A stretch of 64,000 nucleotides of DNA from Pseudeuparius sepicola. Taxonomy: Eukaryota > Arthropoda > Insecta > Coleoptera > Anthribidae. Where the stretch lies: positions 11,075,153 to 11,139,152 of the forward strand of contig OY987305.1 in assembly GCA_963920635.1 (NCBI GenBank), given 5' to 3'. Position 1 is the first letter of the stretch. Every line of letters starts with the position of its first letter. Of the stretch, positions 26,560 through 39,254 are shown piece after piece. A program made the position numbers and the translations under genes. The notes under the pieces are model-generated. The model ran no database searches and was not told the origin of the DNA. It was given only the letters and a program-made list of their open reading frames with translations.

Positions 26560-27210
26560 CAGGATGAGCCAAACTCGACGCCCCAGGCCTACTGCGGGAA
26601 CACGAAAATTGGAAATAAAATTTCGAACAGGGTTTCTTAAATGGGACATACTGCAAGGCCCAATTATGACCGAAAATTTGCTTTTTGTTTGTTTGGGGAA
26701 ATGGCCGCTGTGTCGTCATCAATATTTTTCCCCAGAAACATACCATTTGTTTCCTAAATATTGAAAGTCCTTATCATCCTCAACAACTTTTATAGGAAAA
26801 GATTTTCTGTATCTTTTGTGTATCTTGTAAATTTAGTCAGATAGTCAGAAATTATTTAAGAGAATGTTAGGTTGTCTTGTGCACCCTTAAATTATTTCAA
26901 CTGGAATATTAAATAAACATTTTTGTAACAAACCATAATAGCAAACAAGTCAGTATAACAAGCCCAATTCAAAAATTAAAAAAATACTCCAGTCGAACAA
27001 ATTTAATGGTGCACCCTAACATACCCTTAAATAAATTCTGACTTTCGCAATTGTTTTTATGGCTAGCTAGATTTCGGAAAACCGATCCTAGTGAATAGAA
27101 AAAATTCCATGTTTTTCATTCCATTCCATTTAAGAGCCCCTGTTCGAAATTTTATTTTCAGTTATCGTGTTTCCGCAGTATTCCTGGGGCGTCGAGTTTG
27201 AATCACCCTG
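26560..27210. mobile_element. CAGGG-family palindrome, 651 bp, inside the hAT element
   Basis: Left tip CAGGATGAGCCAAACTCGAC, right tip GTCGAGTTTGAATCACCCTG, TA on both sides. Arms pair through CGCCCCAGG, TTCGAACAGGG and, nearer the centre, TTAGG...GTGCACCCTTAAAT blocks. Confidence 0.88.
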
Positions 27211-27341
27211 TACAGAACGTACATGGTGATTCAACATTTTGACCTATAAAATGGCGTTTCTTGAGCTGTAGTGAGCAATGTGCATTATTTTTAACTGTTG
27301 GTCAATACAAAGTTTAAGTTGGATTATTCTCTATGCACCTA

Positions 27342-27713
27342 CAGGGTGTCCCATTTTCGATACTTTTGTGAGGTATCTCGGATATTTTTAGAACTAGGGA
27401 GTTGCGGTTTTCGGGACACTGACCTCCTTTTTCATAAAAAGAAAGGCTCGTATACAGAATTTTCATGCGGCCTCCTTAGTTTTTTTAAACACAAGGTGAT
27501 TTTCAAAATTTGCCATTTTCAGGCACCCCCTATATCCGTTATACCGTTGAGGGAGGCACTCAACGGTTATACGCTAAATTGTTGAAATGGTAAAAATCGA
27601 CCGTTATAGATTTTTTCATGTAGAATTCAGCGGCGTACACGGGTTTTTTCTAGGAGGTAAGAATTTCAAAATATAAATATAAGTTGCAAAAGTATTGAAA
27701 ATGGGACATCCTG
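27342..27713. mobile_element. CAGGG-family palindrome, 372 bp, inside the hAT element
   Basis: Tips CAGGGTGTCCCATTTTCGAT and ATTGAAAATGGGACATCCTG, TA-flanked. Inner GTATAACGG/CCGTTATA blocks pair around a centre near 27545. Confidence 0.85.
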
Positions 27714-27799
27714 TACAATAATAAAACATAAAAAAACACAGGGGCCCACAAATTTTGAACACGGGCCTACTCTTCCGTAGTAACGCCACTGTTTCGCAA

Positions 27800-30700
27800 T
27801 ACTATTTTATATTAAAACTCCTAATTTATAAAATTAAACTAATAATTAACTAGTAAATTAATGCCTGTGTATATAATTATGTAAGGATTGGCTTCTTATA
27901 AATTATTGGATTGGATACCACAATATACTGCTATTTTGTTTGATACAGCATTTTACACACTGCGTGCTGTTTATTTAGACATCATAAATATGTTAAAAGG
28001 TAGCCTTCAACCAGGCCAATATAAAAGCGAGAATCTGGTTTTTGCATCTTTGTTGAGGGTAGTAAAATTTAATTATTACTTTTGGTCTTCATGAGGCATG
28101 AAATACTTAATAAAGTTCAATGTCGAAACAATTAATCGGCTTTTAAAACAACCACTTGATTTCAAAAAATAGCCCCAACGAAGGATATGTTATTTTTTCT
28201 ATTTTTTTTGCAATTACTTATGTGAGATTTCATGGTTACATTTCGTGGTTGCCGTATTTTTCCGCATAAATCTGGATAAAATAAAATTCCAGACAGCTTA
28301 CCGTTTATGGATAAATACACACCAGTGTTAGGTTCCATGTGCATTAATTATTTTTGTCTACATAACAAATTACATACTACTTTTGCTTTCATCATTTTTA
28401 CGAATGTGTTATTATTTTCATGCGCCAAGTACAAGTAATCCCACCCAGAACGTCATGTATACAACTGCGGTTTGTAATTCGGTTTTGTAGTATTTACCTT
28501 TGCAAAGAAACTTACATACGATATCTTTCATACGCCACATTTCTCATGTGAGCTTGCATCTAAGCATAAGTATAGGTACCAATAAAACTAGAAAAACTTA
28601 AGAAGAAATTCCTGTTTAGGTAATAATTAATTAGGTACGCAACCCATAGAATCCTTACTTGTCTCTCTAAAAATAAATAATAAAAACTTGATTTAAAAAT
28701 AATAATAATTTTTCTCCTTTGCTGGCGTATCTCGTATAAACGTTTAGAACATTAAGCGAATAAATTCCTGAGCTTGGACGGAATTTTCTTGTCCTGTCAA
28801 AATGTTTTTTATTGCCATGGAATGCTATCATTTACTTAAAAAAACAGTATTAACAATATCGGACCATCCTACGCAAAAAATCTATTGCCATTTTATTTAG
28901 ATGAAGCTAATTTAATACTAGTTTGAAGACATGGGATGAGGCTTAGCAAATTTATAAATTACGTCTGTTTGGATACATAATATCTTGGACCAACTGACAT
29001 ACCTACCTTACTTTCGCTTTCTCTCGTTTAACCGCTTATGTGGCCGGTGTGGTCTGGTGGCTTATTCCCACTAATTGTATATAAATATTATAATCACGAT
29101 TTGTGCATTATAAATTATAACAATTTGATAAACGTATACTTATATTTTGTGTTATTAGAGGAAAATGATCCGCAATGTTGAACTTATTATACTTTTGTAA
29201 GAACATGTATTACTTGTTCAACTTGCTGATATTCTGACTTTTTGTAACCTTATGTAAGCTGATAAAGACGTTGATATGGGCCACCATGTGTAAAGCACAA
29301 CTATATAAAGTTTATATTATATAGGAAGATTTATTTTATAGTGGTCGCCATAAACTAATTAAATATATATAGGCATGTTCGGCTAGTTAATTATTCACTT
29401 GTCTCAAAAATAACTTGTTTATTAAAGTTAATTGCGTCCCTACGAATAGGAAATACCACAATATCTTTAAACTGACAGTCTATATAAAAAAATCTAAAAA
29501 TATATTAAAAAAGTGGTTCTAATTTTCAACATAGGATGACGTATATAATAAACAAACATTGTCAAATCATGTAAAAATAACTTAAGTATGCCTTGTTGTT
29601 TGTTTTTCACTCGACAAATTACGCTGCAATATAGCCTGCGAATAGTTGCCTTTTGTCTGCGTTTACTGCAATTCGAATTAAATTGCCTAAATACCATAAA
29701 AAATCCAAGTAACCACGATCATTATCTATACTTAGTGTGATTCTCTCGAAATTCAGCATGGCGCACATAATTTATTTTTATTGCGGCAAGGGAAGTAAAC
29801 CTTGTCGTTGTTTATTGCAATTTATTGTGTAGTAAGATCCTGGTTCACACCGCATAGTTCACTTACTTTGATTTCCATTAGAGCTCCACCTAACAGTAGC
29901 CATTTTATTGATCGTACTATTAGTAATCTAACAGGATGAACAAATCCATAATGAAACGACGCAAAGCTTGTTTTCCTTCTCCCCATTTGCGAGCTTAAAT
30001 TCAATCGTAATCTCTTCATCGTGACAAAAAAACACATGCACCTGACGATCCTAAACGCCTTAAGTAGGTCATAATTGGTTCATTATGCCGCACCAACAGC
30101 GCCGAAGATGTTACCGAGTGTGCAAGAGATTGCCAAACAGTAATTAATAAGTTAGCTTCTCGAAGGTAAATGCAGAAGTGAACATTGCATAACGGCGAAG
30201 ATTAATTCAAATAAAACTGCTCGTTGCAGCATATTTAATAATGTCAAATATTTGTGCGAGGGCTCGGCCACTGACACAGTCAGTGACGAACACGACATTT
30301 AAAACACAACATATTTTCCGGATGCGGGATAGTAAAATGAATGATTTTATGTAGGCTTACTACATATAATATTTGCTCTCTGGTTTACTAAAATGAAGTA
30401 TAGGTAATGTCAAAAATCATAATATTCTAGAGATATTCTAGAGATCGAGTATTACGATCTTTGGTAATGTGTTATTTAAAAGTATTTTCTAGAGGATTGA
30501 AATCTTATATAGCGGTAAAATTGAAAGGAAAACAACTTTCCCATACAACATTTTCATCAATTTTTTACATTACAAAATGACAAATTTGACACAAGAAAAT
30601 CGCGTGGAATGTTGTGAACGATTCGAAATTTCTTGATGATTATCATTGATGTTTGTTGGAAATTTCGCAAAAAGTGGCTTTTACAATTTCATATTGATCG

Positions 30701-30811
30701 ATGGTTTTCTGACAAAGAAAAAATGTCCGGCTTTGTTTTGTGTTTAATAACTTGGCGCATTATTGATATATAAGAAGCACTTGGCGCTATGACATAACAG
30801 TAGTATACTTA
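27800..30811. other. intronic stretch, nothing recognised
   Basis: No coding exon or mobile element ends. A small palindrome CACTGACACAGTCAGTG lies at 30269-30285 within a moderately GC-rich patch (30070-30310); it could be a regulatory site, but nothing identifies a factor. Confidence 0.4.
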
Positions 30812-32051
30812 CAGGGTGTTTCATCTTAAGTGCGAACACCCCCGTAAAATTTGTATTCTCCATCCGATTTTAGCCGCGTTTTTTTCTAAAAAATAGGCCA
30901 CAAAAAACTTTACGTTGGTGCAAAATTTCAGGCCTTAATGTCAATTTTCAAGGCCTACTACAATTTTTTTTTTTCTAGTAAAAAATGACGAAAACCATTT
31001 AGCGATGTTTTTATTTAAAATCTGACACCACATCGTTAATCAGAACAACCTAAAACCCCCGTATATCAAATTTGAACAAAAAATATACAGGGAGTTCCAT
31101 TCTGCAGGCTGTGAAAGTTGAGCAAAATAGGAATTTTAAACTCATCTGGCGAGTCAAGTGTGCCATAGAATTACTTCGAAACAGTTGGATGATGAACAGG
31201 ACCACTGACAGTGTCGATGTGCAAAGATCCAATAAAAAATCTACAAGGTGTTCTTCTCTGTAGCAACTCGAAATGCTGATTTTTTTAAACTTGATACAGG
31301 TCAAAAATCGAGTATATCAAAACTACCCCAGACATTACAAACGAACTAAGTCTAAAAAATACAGAAGCCTGCCAGTCAGTAAGTCCATATGAGTTAAGGT
31401 GGCTGGTGTGCCACAACAGGAAACGCACAGAAAATGTATCATCTTAGACAGTGACTTTATTGATAAAGGTCCAACAATTTGAATTGTTTTTATTTGTTGG
31501 TTGGATGATGTAAAGAAATAAATTGCTTTTGTATTTATTAATATTTATTCAATGATTCCAGAGCACTCCTGACCAATATAAAGTTTAATAAAAATTCAAC
31601 ATTTTGACATCGCCCAGAGAAAAAGACCTTGTACATTTTTGTATTGAATCTTTGCACACCAACACTCTGAGTAGTCCTGTTGATCATTCATCTGTTTTGA
31701 CGGGATTCTATGGCACACTTGACTCTCCAGATGCCTTTAAAATTCCTATTTTGCTCAATTTTGACACCCTGCAGAATGGAACTCCCTGTATATTTTTTGT
31801 TCAAATTTGGTATACGGTGGTTTTAGGTTGTTCTAATTAACGCCGTGGTGTCAGATTTTAAATAAAAGAATCGCTAAATGGTTTTAGTCATTTTTTACTA
31901 GAAAAAAATTATAGTAGGCCTTGAAAATTTACATTAAGACCTGAAATTTTGCAGAGTTTTTTGTGGCCTATTTTTAGAAAAAAACGCGGCTAAAATCGGA
32001 TGGAGAATACAAATTTTACGGGGGTGTTCGCACTTAAGATGAAACACCCTG
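30812..32051. mobile_element. CAGGG-family palindrome, 1.24 kb, outer unit
   Basis: Tips CAGGGTGTTTCATCTTAAGT and ACTTAAGATGAAACACCCTG, TA-flanked. Arms 30812-31087 and 31789-32051 pair closely (GAACACCCCCGTAAAATTTG, GATTTTAGCCGCGTTTTTT). A second CAGGG unit occupies the exact centre. Confidence 0.93.
31088..31788. mobile_element. CAGGG-family palindrome, 701 bp, centred inside the 30812 unit
   Basis: Tips CAGGGAGTTCCATTCTGCAG and CTGCAGAATGGAACTCCCTG, flanked by TA. Arms pair through TTTTGCTCAA and AAATAGGAATTTTAAA. Sequence outside the tips (ATTTGAACAAAAAATA) is itself inverted, so the two units share one axis of symmetry. Confidence 0.9.
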
Positions 32052-32053
32052 TA

Positions 32054-33290
32054 CATATAAGTACTTTAATTACTTTCCTAATAAAATCTGCCTCTTTAAA
32101 GATTTAATTTCTTGTAATTTTCTGGCAAATCCGTAAATACATTCCGAGAGATGTTAAAATGTTGCTACAAGCATACCGAAGCAGAGATTTTGAACTATTA
32201 CGACAAGAATTTTGTGAGCAGTATGCAGGTGCAAGTAATGTAGACGAAATCGACTCATCTTGCATACAAATGCCCATTTGTTGTTCTTGATCCCATGGCA
32301 TAAAAAACCAATCGAGAAAAACTGATTTTTTTGTGTTGAGGCCATTATTCTCATCGTGTTTGAAAGGTATTGGATTCCATCGTGTGCTCGAGCGTTACTA
32401 ATGCTGAAATCTTCGTTAATTTGTAGGAATATATGGGATAGTGAAAGTATCCTCCAACGCATCTTGAACATGCGTCCACCTTATATGGGCAACGAAACAA
32501 AACATCGCTTTATGACTACGATTAATCCTAATATAAACAGTCCATGATTGATTTGGGCGAACGGTTCATTACAACGAAGTAATTACGAGAAATACAGTTC
32601 CGAACACCATTAGTTTTTAATGACATATCGAGCGTTATGTGTGCTCATGTGTTTTGTATTATGTTGTCTTCATTCTTCTAATCTGGGATCTCACCGTGTA
32701 CACAATACTCGTCTGACTCGATATTTTAAAAGAGAAAACTCACTGTAATAATTAGTGCATCCGAGATTGGTATCTCCTTAACAATCAATAAACGTTTGCG
32801 TGGCTCTATATGAATATTTGATGATGTAATCACTTTAAACTCGTCTTCATTCTAATGGGCTACATCCACTTTCACAGCCTTTTGTCGGTGCTTCTGATAT
32901 TAAGAGGCTCTAGAGTTGTATCTTTCCTAATTTTTTTGTCTCCATATCAAAGTGAATATAATCTAATTGCGTAATATGTTAAGCACTATTATCACTCAGA
33001 GAGGGATATACTCCATGTCATTATAATATCATCCATCAAGAGAATGCTTTGTGGCAATGAAATACAGCTCTCTATACATCACACTCCACTCTTCAAATGT
33101 GGGACTACAAACGTATAACACATTCATAAAATAATTAAAAAACTGATCAAATGTCGAATATTTATCACTTGCTTCGTGGTCCACCAAGTAGAGGCATTTG
33201 AGCTGAAGAGTTGTTGGCATGGTAACCCATAAATGCTTCAAGTCGTTCTGTGGCAGTAAAAGTAAATAGTGTGGCAACAAAATCGAGAAA
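32054..33290. other. intronic stretch, nothing recognised
   Basis: Overlapping ORFs of 63-105 codons on both strands with no domain signature. Confidence 0.4.
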
Positions 33291-33299
33291 CGAAAATCA

Positions 33300-33660
33300 A
33301 CCGTGGCTCGTAAACAACCCCTGCTTTTAAGACAAAGTGGTTTAATGGCACAATTATTAGTTCGCCACGTTTAATTGTGGCCTCAAGGCCGGCACAATTT
33401 AAGATCGTACGGCTATTTTTGCGTTTCGGCCATTTTTTAGCGCTGCCGGCTCGTTTGGATAATAACGATGTTGGCAGGTTGACCGGCCACCGAGCGCTCT
33501 TGACATTTACCTGACGACCGGGGGGACCCTGGCGAGCGACCAAACAACTTTCACGGAGAAACGCACAAACAAAACGAATCCGCGGATCATTCTTTACTGC
33601 GCTCACATTTTTATGCATTTTTTACGCGAGGGTTAAACACCCCCTTAACTGATCATTTGC
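33300..33660. promoter_or_regulatory. GC-rich intronic island, candidate regulatory element
   Basis: About 330 bp clearly richer in GC and CpG than the intron around it (AAGGCCGGCAC, TGCCGGCTCG, GACCGGGGGGACCC). No splice-flanked exon frame stands out; a 126-codon minus-strand ORF spans it but lacks recognisable motifs. It has no terminal repeats or second copy in the window. A conserved enhancer or an unrecognised low-copy repeat are both possible. Confidence 0.3.
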
Positions 33661-33688
33661 AGGTTGCTAAGTTTCAACACGCTTGAAA

Positions 33689-33798
33689 GCCGGCAACTGC
33701 AACTAACTTCAGCCCGTCGTTAAAAACCCCCCAGGTGCCAGGACCCTAGTTGGCAACGGATATTTAATCACGGGCTGAAGTTAGCTGCAATTGTCGAC
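33689..33798. repeat. 110-bp imperfect stem-loop
   Basis: GCAACTAACTTCAGCCCGT ending 33717 faces ACGGGCTGAAGTTAGCTGC from 33770; 29-bp arms with about four mismatches and a 52-bp loop containing CCCCCCAGGTGCCAGG. Next to the GC-rich island. Confidence 0.75.
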
Positions 33799-34351
33799 TT
33801 TTCAGTCGCCCTATCGTTCACGTTCACAGCGAAATAGAAATAGGCAACCAACAACACACTTGTTGGCAAAGCCGTAATCTAAAACGAGGCTTTTGAATAA
33901 TGTTATCTCCAGACTTAAATTTTCAATTATGTTTATGCTAACCTAACCTGTTTTCTGCATACGTACGTGTTATATGATTGCTAATTATTTTATTATATTT
34001 TACAAACTCCTCTTGTTGTCAAAACGTAATTCTAGAATTGTAAGTTACTTCACTAGTTTATCTAAAGAAGGGTTCGCAAATCGTAGCTTAAAAACAGAAG
34101 AGGGGATAGGTGGAGTCATTGGGAGGTTGTCGTTCAATAGGTTTAAATAAAAAAATTCCGTGTTTAAGGACCTTTTATGTTTAGTTTAGAACTACGTTTC
34201 TTATGCCTTCTGCCCTGTAATTTTTCAGGAAAATAAGTAACCGAATCTTCTCAAGTGGTTCACTCAAAATATCTCGGCTATTTTTAACAGAAAAAAATCG
34301 GTGGCGGGTGCGAACGATAGCTCTTCTGGACAGACTTCTTTTGTAATAATG

Positions 34352-35525
34352 AAAGTTGCTGTCCATGGCCACCTACCAAAACTATGACCAAAAATGAAAA
34401 AAAATTAAAATATTTAAACCGGTTTAATTTATTTATTTCTAGAAGTACATAAAAATTGTTAAATCAGTTTTTGAATTATTCGATATGACTAAATTTGGGC
34501 TCTCTTGGGATCAAAAATTAAATTATCTGGAAAAAATTTAATGACCCATTTTTCCTAAAGCGAAATGTCCCATTTAATTTGATGTGTCACATTTGCCAGC
34601 TGGTTCAGTATTTACTATAAACAGTTGAGAAAAATTATTGGTGACATTTGTGATTGGCATAAAATCTAGTTACCCATGAAAAGAAATAATCCTTCATGAC
34701 GTTAGATTAAAGTAGACATAGTAGGCTTTAAAAATTTTAAAAAAACGTGGTTTACTTGCACATAATCGAATGTCGAATATTGCTAATCCAGAATTGTTAT
34801 TTTAAATAAAAAATAAATACATATATTATACTTTACTTTATCAAGATAAATTTAAAATACCTTATATAATAAATATAGCAGGTAACCTATAATGCCATAG
34901 AAATTATCTTAAAAATTACAATAACAAAATATTGTATTATTACAATAAATGCTCAGTATTTACACCTACTTTTCACAACAAATAAAACCATATTTTTCAA
35001 CATTTCGTCTTTTCAGTTGCTTCAGCCAAGTATTTTCATTTTTTAATATTACACATTTTGTGGAGCTGTTGAGTAACCTAATTATGAAAAAATCTATTGG
35101 GGATGTAAATATTAACGTCATAACGTCATAACGCTATCATTGCACAATTATTGTTTCCATGGCTAACTAGATCTGTCAACCACAAATATTACCATAGTAT
35201 ATATAATTTTTTTTAAATTTTTGTAGCAAATGCAGAACAAATATAGGCAGATGTGACACGTAAAATTGTATGGGACATTTTGCTTTACAAAACACACATA
35301 ATTAAAGATTTTTACAAATCATTTAATTGTCGAGTCCATAAGAGGGTTTAATTTTACGGTAATCCATACGACAAAATTAATGTCACACATAAATTATTTC
35401 AGTTCTTGCAAACAATTTTTATGTAAAACTGTTTTCCGTAGGTATGTCAAAACCTAAAAATGTTACAGAGGTTTAAAAATTTTGAATTTTTTTAGATTTC
35501 GTAGGTGGCCATGGACAGCAGCTTT
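34352..35525. mobile_element. degenerate palindromic element, 1.17 kb
   Basis: AAAGTTGCTGTCCATGGCCA at 34352 pairs with TGGCCATGGACAGCAGCTTT ending 35525 (one mismatch). Inside, ACATAAAAATTGTT and AAAATGTCCCAT blocks pair at matching distances, showing an old, diverged inverted repeat. No CAGGG tips. Confidence 0.75.
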
Positions 35526-35980
35526 GATTAATTGAAAGTATCTAATGTTAAAATATAGGGATTTATAACTCGTAAATGAAGGACAATTACATGGTGTGCT
35601 GTGATTGGTCCGTGAGCGTCCGCAAAAGTATTTTTGCTTTTTTTTAAACAATCCATTGCATTTTTCTCTTGAAATGAAAGCTAATAATATGTTAAAAATA
35701 ATGTATTCAAATATTGTATGTGATTAGTGCAAATAGAATAGAGAAAATGAAAAAAGTCAGTATTTCATCAACGCGCGTGACGTGTGACTTCAATCAGTTC
35801 CGATTATTACACCTTCTAATTAATTATTATAGTAAGCCCCATTACTTTTATACTTGTCTATTTCTAAATGTTTAAATTTCATTATATAATAATTACAATT
35901 TGCAATTACTTGTATATAACTACAAATTTTGGGGTTTGTTATTTAGTACCGTATATGTTTTAAAATGGGCATGATAAATA

Positions 35981-37176
35981 CAGGGTGATTCAGTGTTAAT
36001 CTGCAACACTTCAACAGGTGATAGAAAACCAAAAAATAACCGCACTTTCTTCTATAAACTATATCATTTTAAGGCCTTGTAAAAAAGTTACATTGTGTTA
36101 AATTTGCAAGAAATATGTGAAATTTATTGAATATTTTACAAACTATTTGAGAAATTTAAATCATATTTGGTACACGTTATAACGGCATGGGTTAGCATAA
36201 AACCTGTTAATATCAAACATCTTGAACAACCAGTGGCGTAGAAATGGCTAATTAGTATAATTTATTTTAGAAAAAAAATAGAACCACCTTGTATAGCAAT
36301 AAAATGTATTCAAATTCTTATGTAAATGTTTATTGTAAACAAAAACGTTCTCTTAGCATTTTTTCATATGTGTCATGGTTTCATAGCAAATTTGATTTTT
36401 TCGTAATATTTCGGGGTACTTCTGAAAAATTATCTAAAAAATTTGCTCCATAAGTAACACTTAAGGAGAAATAATGTGTTTGCTTCTTTAAATAAAGTAA
36501 CTTTTTCTGATAAACTTACCTATTTAAGGCTATACTTTTGAAGATACAGGGTCTAATACATTTAAGGAAGATACAATTAATGTTATACGCTCTGTATCTT
36601 GAAAAGTAAAACCTTGAATGGGTAAGTTTATTGGGAAAAGTTACTGTATTTAAAGTAAAAAACACATTTTTTCTACTTTGAGTGTTACTTATGGAGAAAA
36701 GTTTTAAGTTAATTTTTCAGAAGTACCTACCCCTAAATAATACGAAAAAATCAAATTTGCATGAAACCATGACACATATGAAAAAATGCTAATAGAACGT
36801 TTTTGTTTACAATAAAAATTTTCATAAGAATTTGAATACATTTTATTGATTTTATTGCTATACAAGGTGGTTCTATTTTTTTTTCTAAAATAAATTATAC
36901 TAATTACACATTTCTACGCCACTGGTTGTTCAATATGTTTGATATTAACAGGTTTTATGCTAACCCATGCCGTTATAACGTGTACCAAGTATGACTTAAA
37001 TATCTCAACTAGTTTGTAAAATATTCAATAAATTCCACATATTTCTTGCAACTTTAACACCCTGTAACTTTTTTATATAAGGCCTAAAAATGATATAGTT
37101 TATAGAAGAAAGTGCGGTTATTTTTTGGTTTTCTATCACCTGTTGAAGTGTTGCAGATTGAAACTGAATCACCCAT
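35981..37176. mobile_element. CAGGG-family palindrome, 1.2 kb, copy 1 of the GATAGAAAACC subfamily
   Basis: Left tip CAGGGTGATTCAGTGTTAAT; the right tip is eroded to AATCACCCATAA. Arms pair over about 550 bp (CAACACTTCAACAGGTGATA, CCAAAAAATAACCGCACTTT). The centre holds GAAGATACAGGGTCTAATA facing GCTCTGTATCTTG. Closely related to 47582-48752. Confidence 0.92.
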
Positions 37177-37789
37177 AACTACGGGGGGGCAGATCCCTTA
37201 TTCGGCGCCTATGCTCCAACGGTTATCATTTTCGTAAGGCACGTTATCTCCGTTTCTGAGAATTTGTAATCAGTATAATTACACTAGACAGTACGAATCC
37301 CACATACAGCCCCTTGGGCTCTCCATGTAATAGATACATCTGGCGGCTTCCTTTTTGTCATCGGGGTCGCATAGCACGCCATTTTTGTCACCTCGCGAAA
37401 CACTACACTTCAATTATCTCGACGTCATAAATATTCGTAGTAGAGACATAACTCCGTTTTAAGTAGTGAATTAATAATTCTAGCCAACCCCACAATGTGC
37501 AGGAGATACATTACAAAATTAATTATGTGGCAAAAAGGCGTATGTACGTACCACGTTCTCGCTATAAATAAGGTAGATTACGTTGATAAAAGTTGCACTC
37601 AGCTAACACAACTATGCAGCTCTTGTCAGGACTTTTTTGCAGGGACGCAGACAGGGGGGGCAGGGGTCCTCGCCCCCCCCCCCCTGTTTAGTGCCTGCCC
37701 CACCCTGGCCCCCCCAATGGCCCGCCCTGCCCTTAATATTTTTGAGTTGTTAGAACAGACCCACTAAATTCGTCGAGTAAAATAAATGA

Positions 37790-38640
37790 ATCTTTCCTTA
37801 TTTCAGGAAGAAATTTTTGAGTTTGAGACAAACACTAATAATTATTTAAAATTAAAATATTTATTCCTATAATTGATAGGATTGTTATGGAACTGAAGAT
37901 TTAAAGAAAATAGTGACATTTTAAAGGGAAACCAAGAACATTTTCTTGATTTTTCTATTTTGAAAAAAATTGCAATTCATTATAATCATGATTCTGAGAG
38001 CTTGGAATCTGTAATTAAAATTTTACGAAAAAGCATTTTAAAATTTCAGTTATTAAGTTTTTTAGAAAAATACAGGGACCGGCAGAAAGTTGGACACAAA
38101 AATTTAATATTTTTTAACGCAAATTCATGTGTTATCCGATGATAAGTTGCGCTTGTGGTATTTTGTTTTTTGTAATACACAGGTTGGTCGAAAAAAATAC
38201 AAAAAAGTTAAATTTCTTTTTTTTGGCTAGGTGGCTGTGACTTCCACCTTTGATTCCAAACAACTTTTGTAAGTAACTTTTTACCGTATTTTAAAAATAA
38301 GGGTACTTTACTCTTGAGTTATTTTGACATTTTTGAATCTACCTCGTATCCAAAAAGAGATATTTAAATTTTAATATGTGCGTTTTGAGTTTGAAATGAT
38401 GCACCAACTTTTATCAAGAATAAAATTTTCTGAGGAATTAATAATAAAAAAGTTTTCCATTTGTGTCCAACTTTCTGCCGGTCACTCTATAAGATTGCAT
38501 TTGCAGAAACATATAAGATAGTTTTAATTGTCGTTCTAGTTCCTGTGTCTAGTGCTTCTTGTGAACGAACATTTTCTTGTTAGAGAAATCAACAGTAAAA
38601 ATAGATATTAACAAAATTATTGATATACCTACTTATTTGC
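37790..38640 (+). pseudogene. hAT transposase C-terminal relic
   Basis: Positions 38550-38583 read VPVSSASCERTFSC before an in-frame stop. This matches the conserved PVSSASCERSFS core of the hAT C-terminal dimerisation domain, as in ZMYM1/DUF4371-type proteins. Upstream, 37940-38070 has a fragment ending KSILKFQLLSFLEKY, plausibly the preceding part of the domain, separated from the core by the 416-bp insertion at 38073. The DDE catalytic portion is missing. The gene is dead: stops, deletion and insertion. Confidence 0.75.
38073..38488. mobile_element. CAGGG-type short element interrupting the hAT transposase
   Basis: CAGGGACCGGCAGAAAGTTG at 38073 and the inverse CAACTTTCTGCCGGTCACTC near 38468-38487, TA-flanked. 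About 416 bp; the outermost bases of the right tip have drifted. Confidence 0.82.
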
Positions 38641-39254
38641 AGAAAAAAAGAGAAGAATGGACCTAAGTTTTTAATTATTTTAATATCTGTTATAACTGTA
38701 GGTACCTAGGTTTTAGCAGTTGTTTTTACCCTAATCACCTACGTTTTCTTTTTGTCCAAGGCCCATATGTTTCTTGTTTCTAGATTTATTTTATGTATTC
38801 AAACAATTTTTTAAATTTGTGTATTAAATGCATTTAAGTTACAGATTTTTTTTTTTTCATTTAAAAAAATATATTTTTAGGTAGTGTTGAGTTTTTCCAC
38901 AATTATTTTTTAGCGTAAATTTAGATGTGCCCCTACTGCCCCCCCCCCCCAAAATAAGATTCTGTCTACGTCCCTGCTTTTTTGTGGGAAAGTATTCTTT
39001 ACAAACCAATTTGATATTAGTTTGGTTTTGCCAAATATATTAAAATTCGTTTTTTCTATATATATATAATATACATCCCGTAATTTAAAAAACGACTATT
39101 TAAAAAAGAATAATAATTAGAACTTTTTGCGGTATAGAACATTTAATATAGGTACCGCGAAATTTGTAGCCAATGAGAATAGTCCAAAAATGTACGGTTT
39201 TTCTACAATTTGTAAAAAACGTTTAAAAGAAAAATAATTTTTGCAAAAAACGAA

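Larger units (their letters stand above)
26299..27791. mobile_element. non-autonomous hAT element carrying two foldback insertions
   Basis: Ends CAGTGGCGTAACTAC at 26299 and GTAGTAACGCCACTG ending at 27791, with a perfect 8-bp duplication TTTCGCAA at 26291-26298 and 27792-27799. The subterminal GGGCCCA words also pair. The 8-bp target duplication and CAGTGGCG-type ends are diagnostic of hAT transposons. No transposase remains; the body consists largely of two later CAGGG-family palindromes. Confidence 0.93.
37640..38976 (+). mobile_element. hAT element with transposase relic
   Basis: Ends CAGGGACGCAGACAG and CTGTCTACGTCCCTG with a perfect 8-bp duplication CTTTTTTG at 37632-37639 and 38977-38984. 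Poly-G/C tracts lie just inside both ends. The interior carries a transposase remnant and a later foldback insertion at 38073. The lone 90-codon ORF over the left end is not part of the transposase. Confidence 0.93.

Noticed and set aside
33238..33618. 126-codon minus-strand ORF
   Set aside because: Long only because the segment is GC-rich; no recognisable motif. The island is reported as a possible regulatory element instead.
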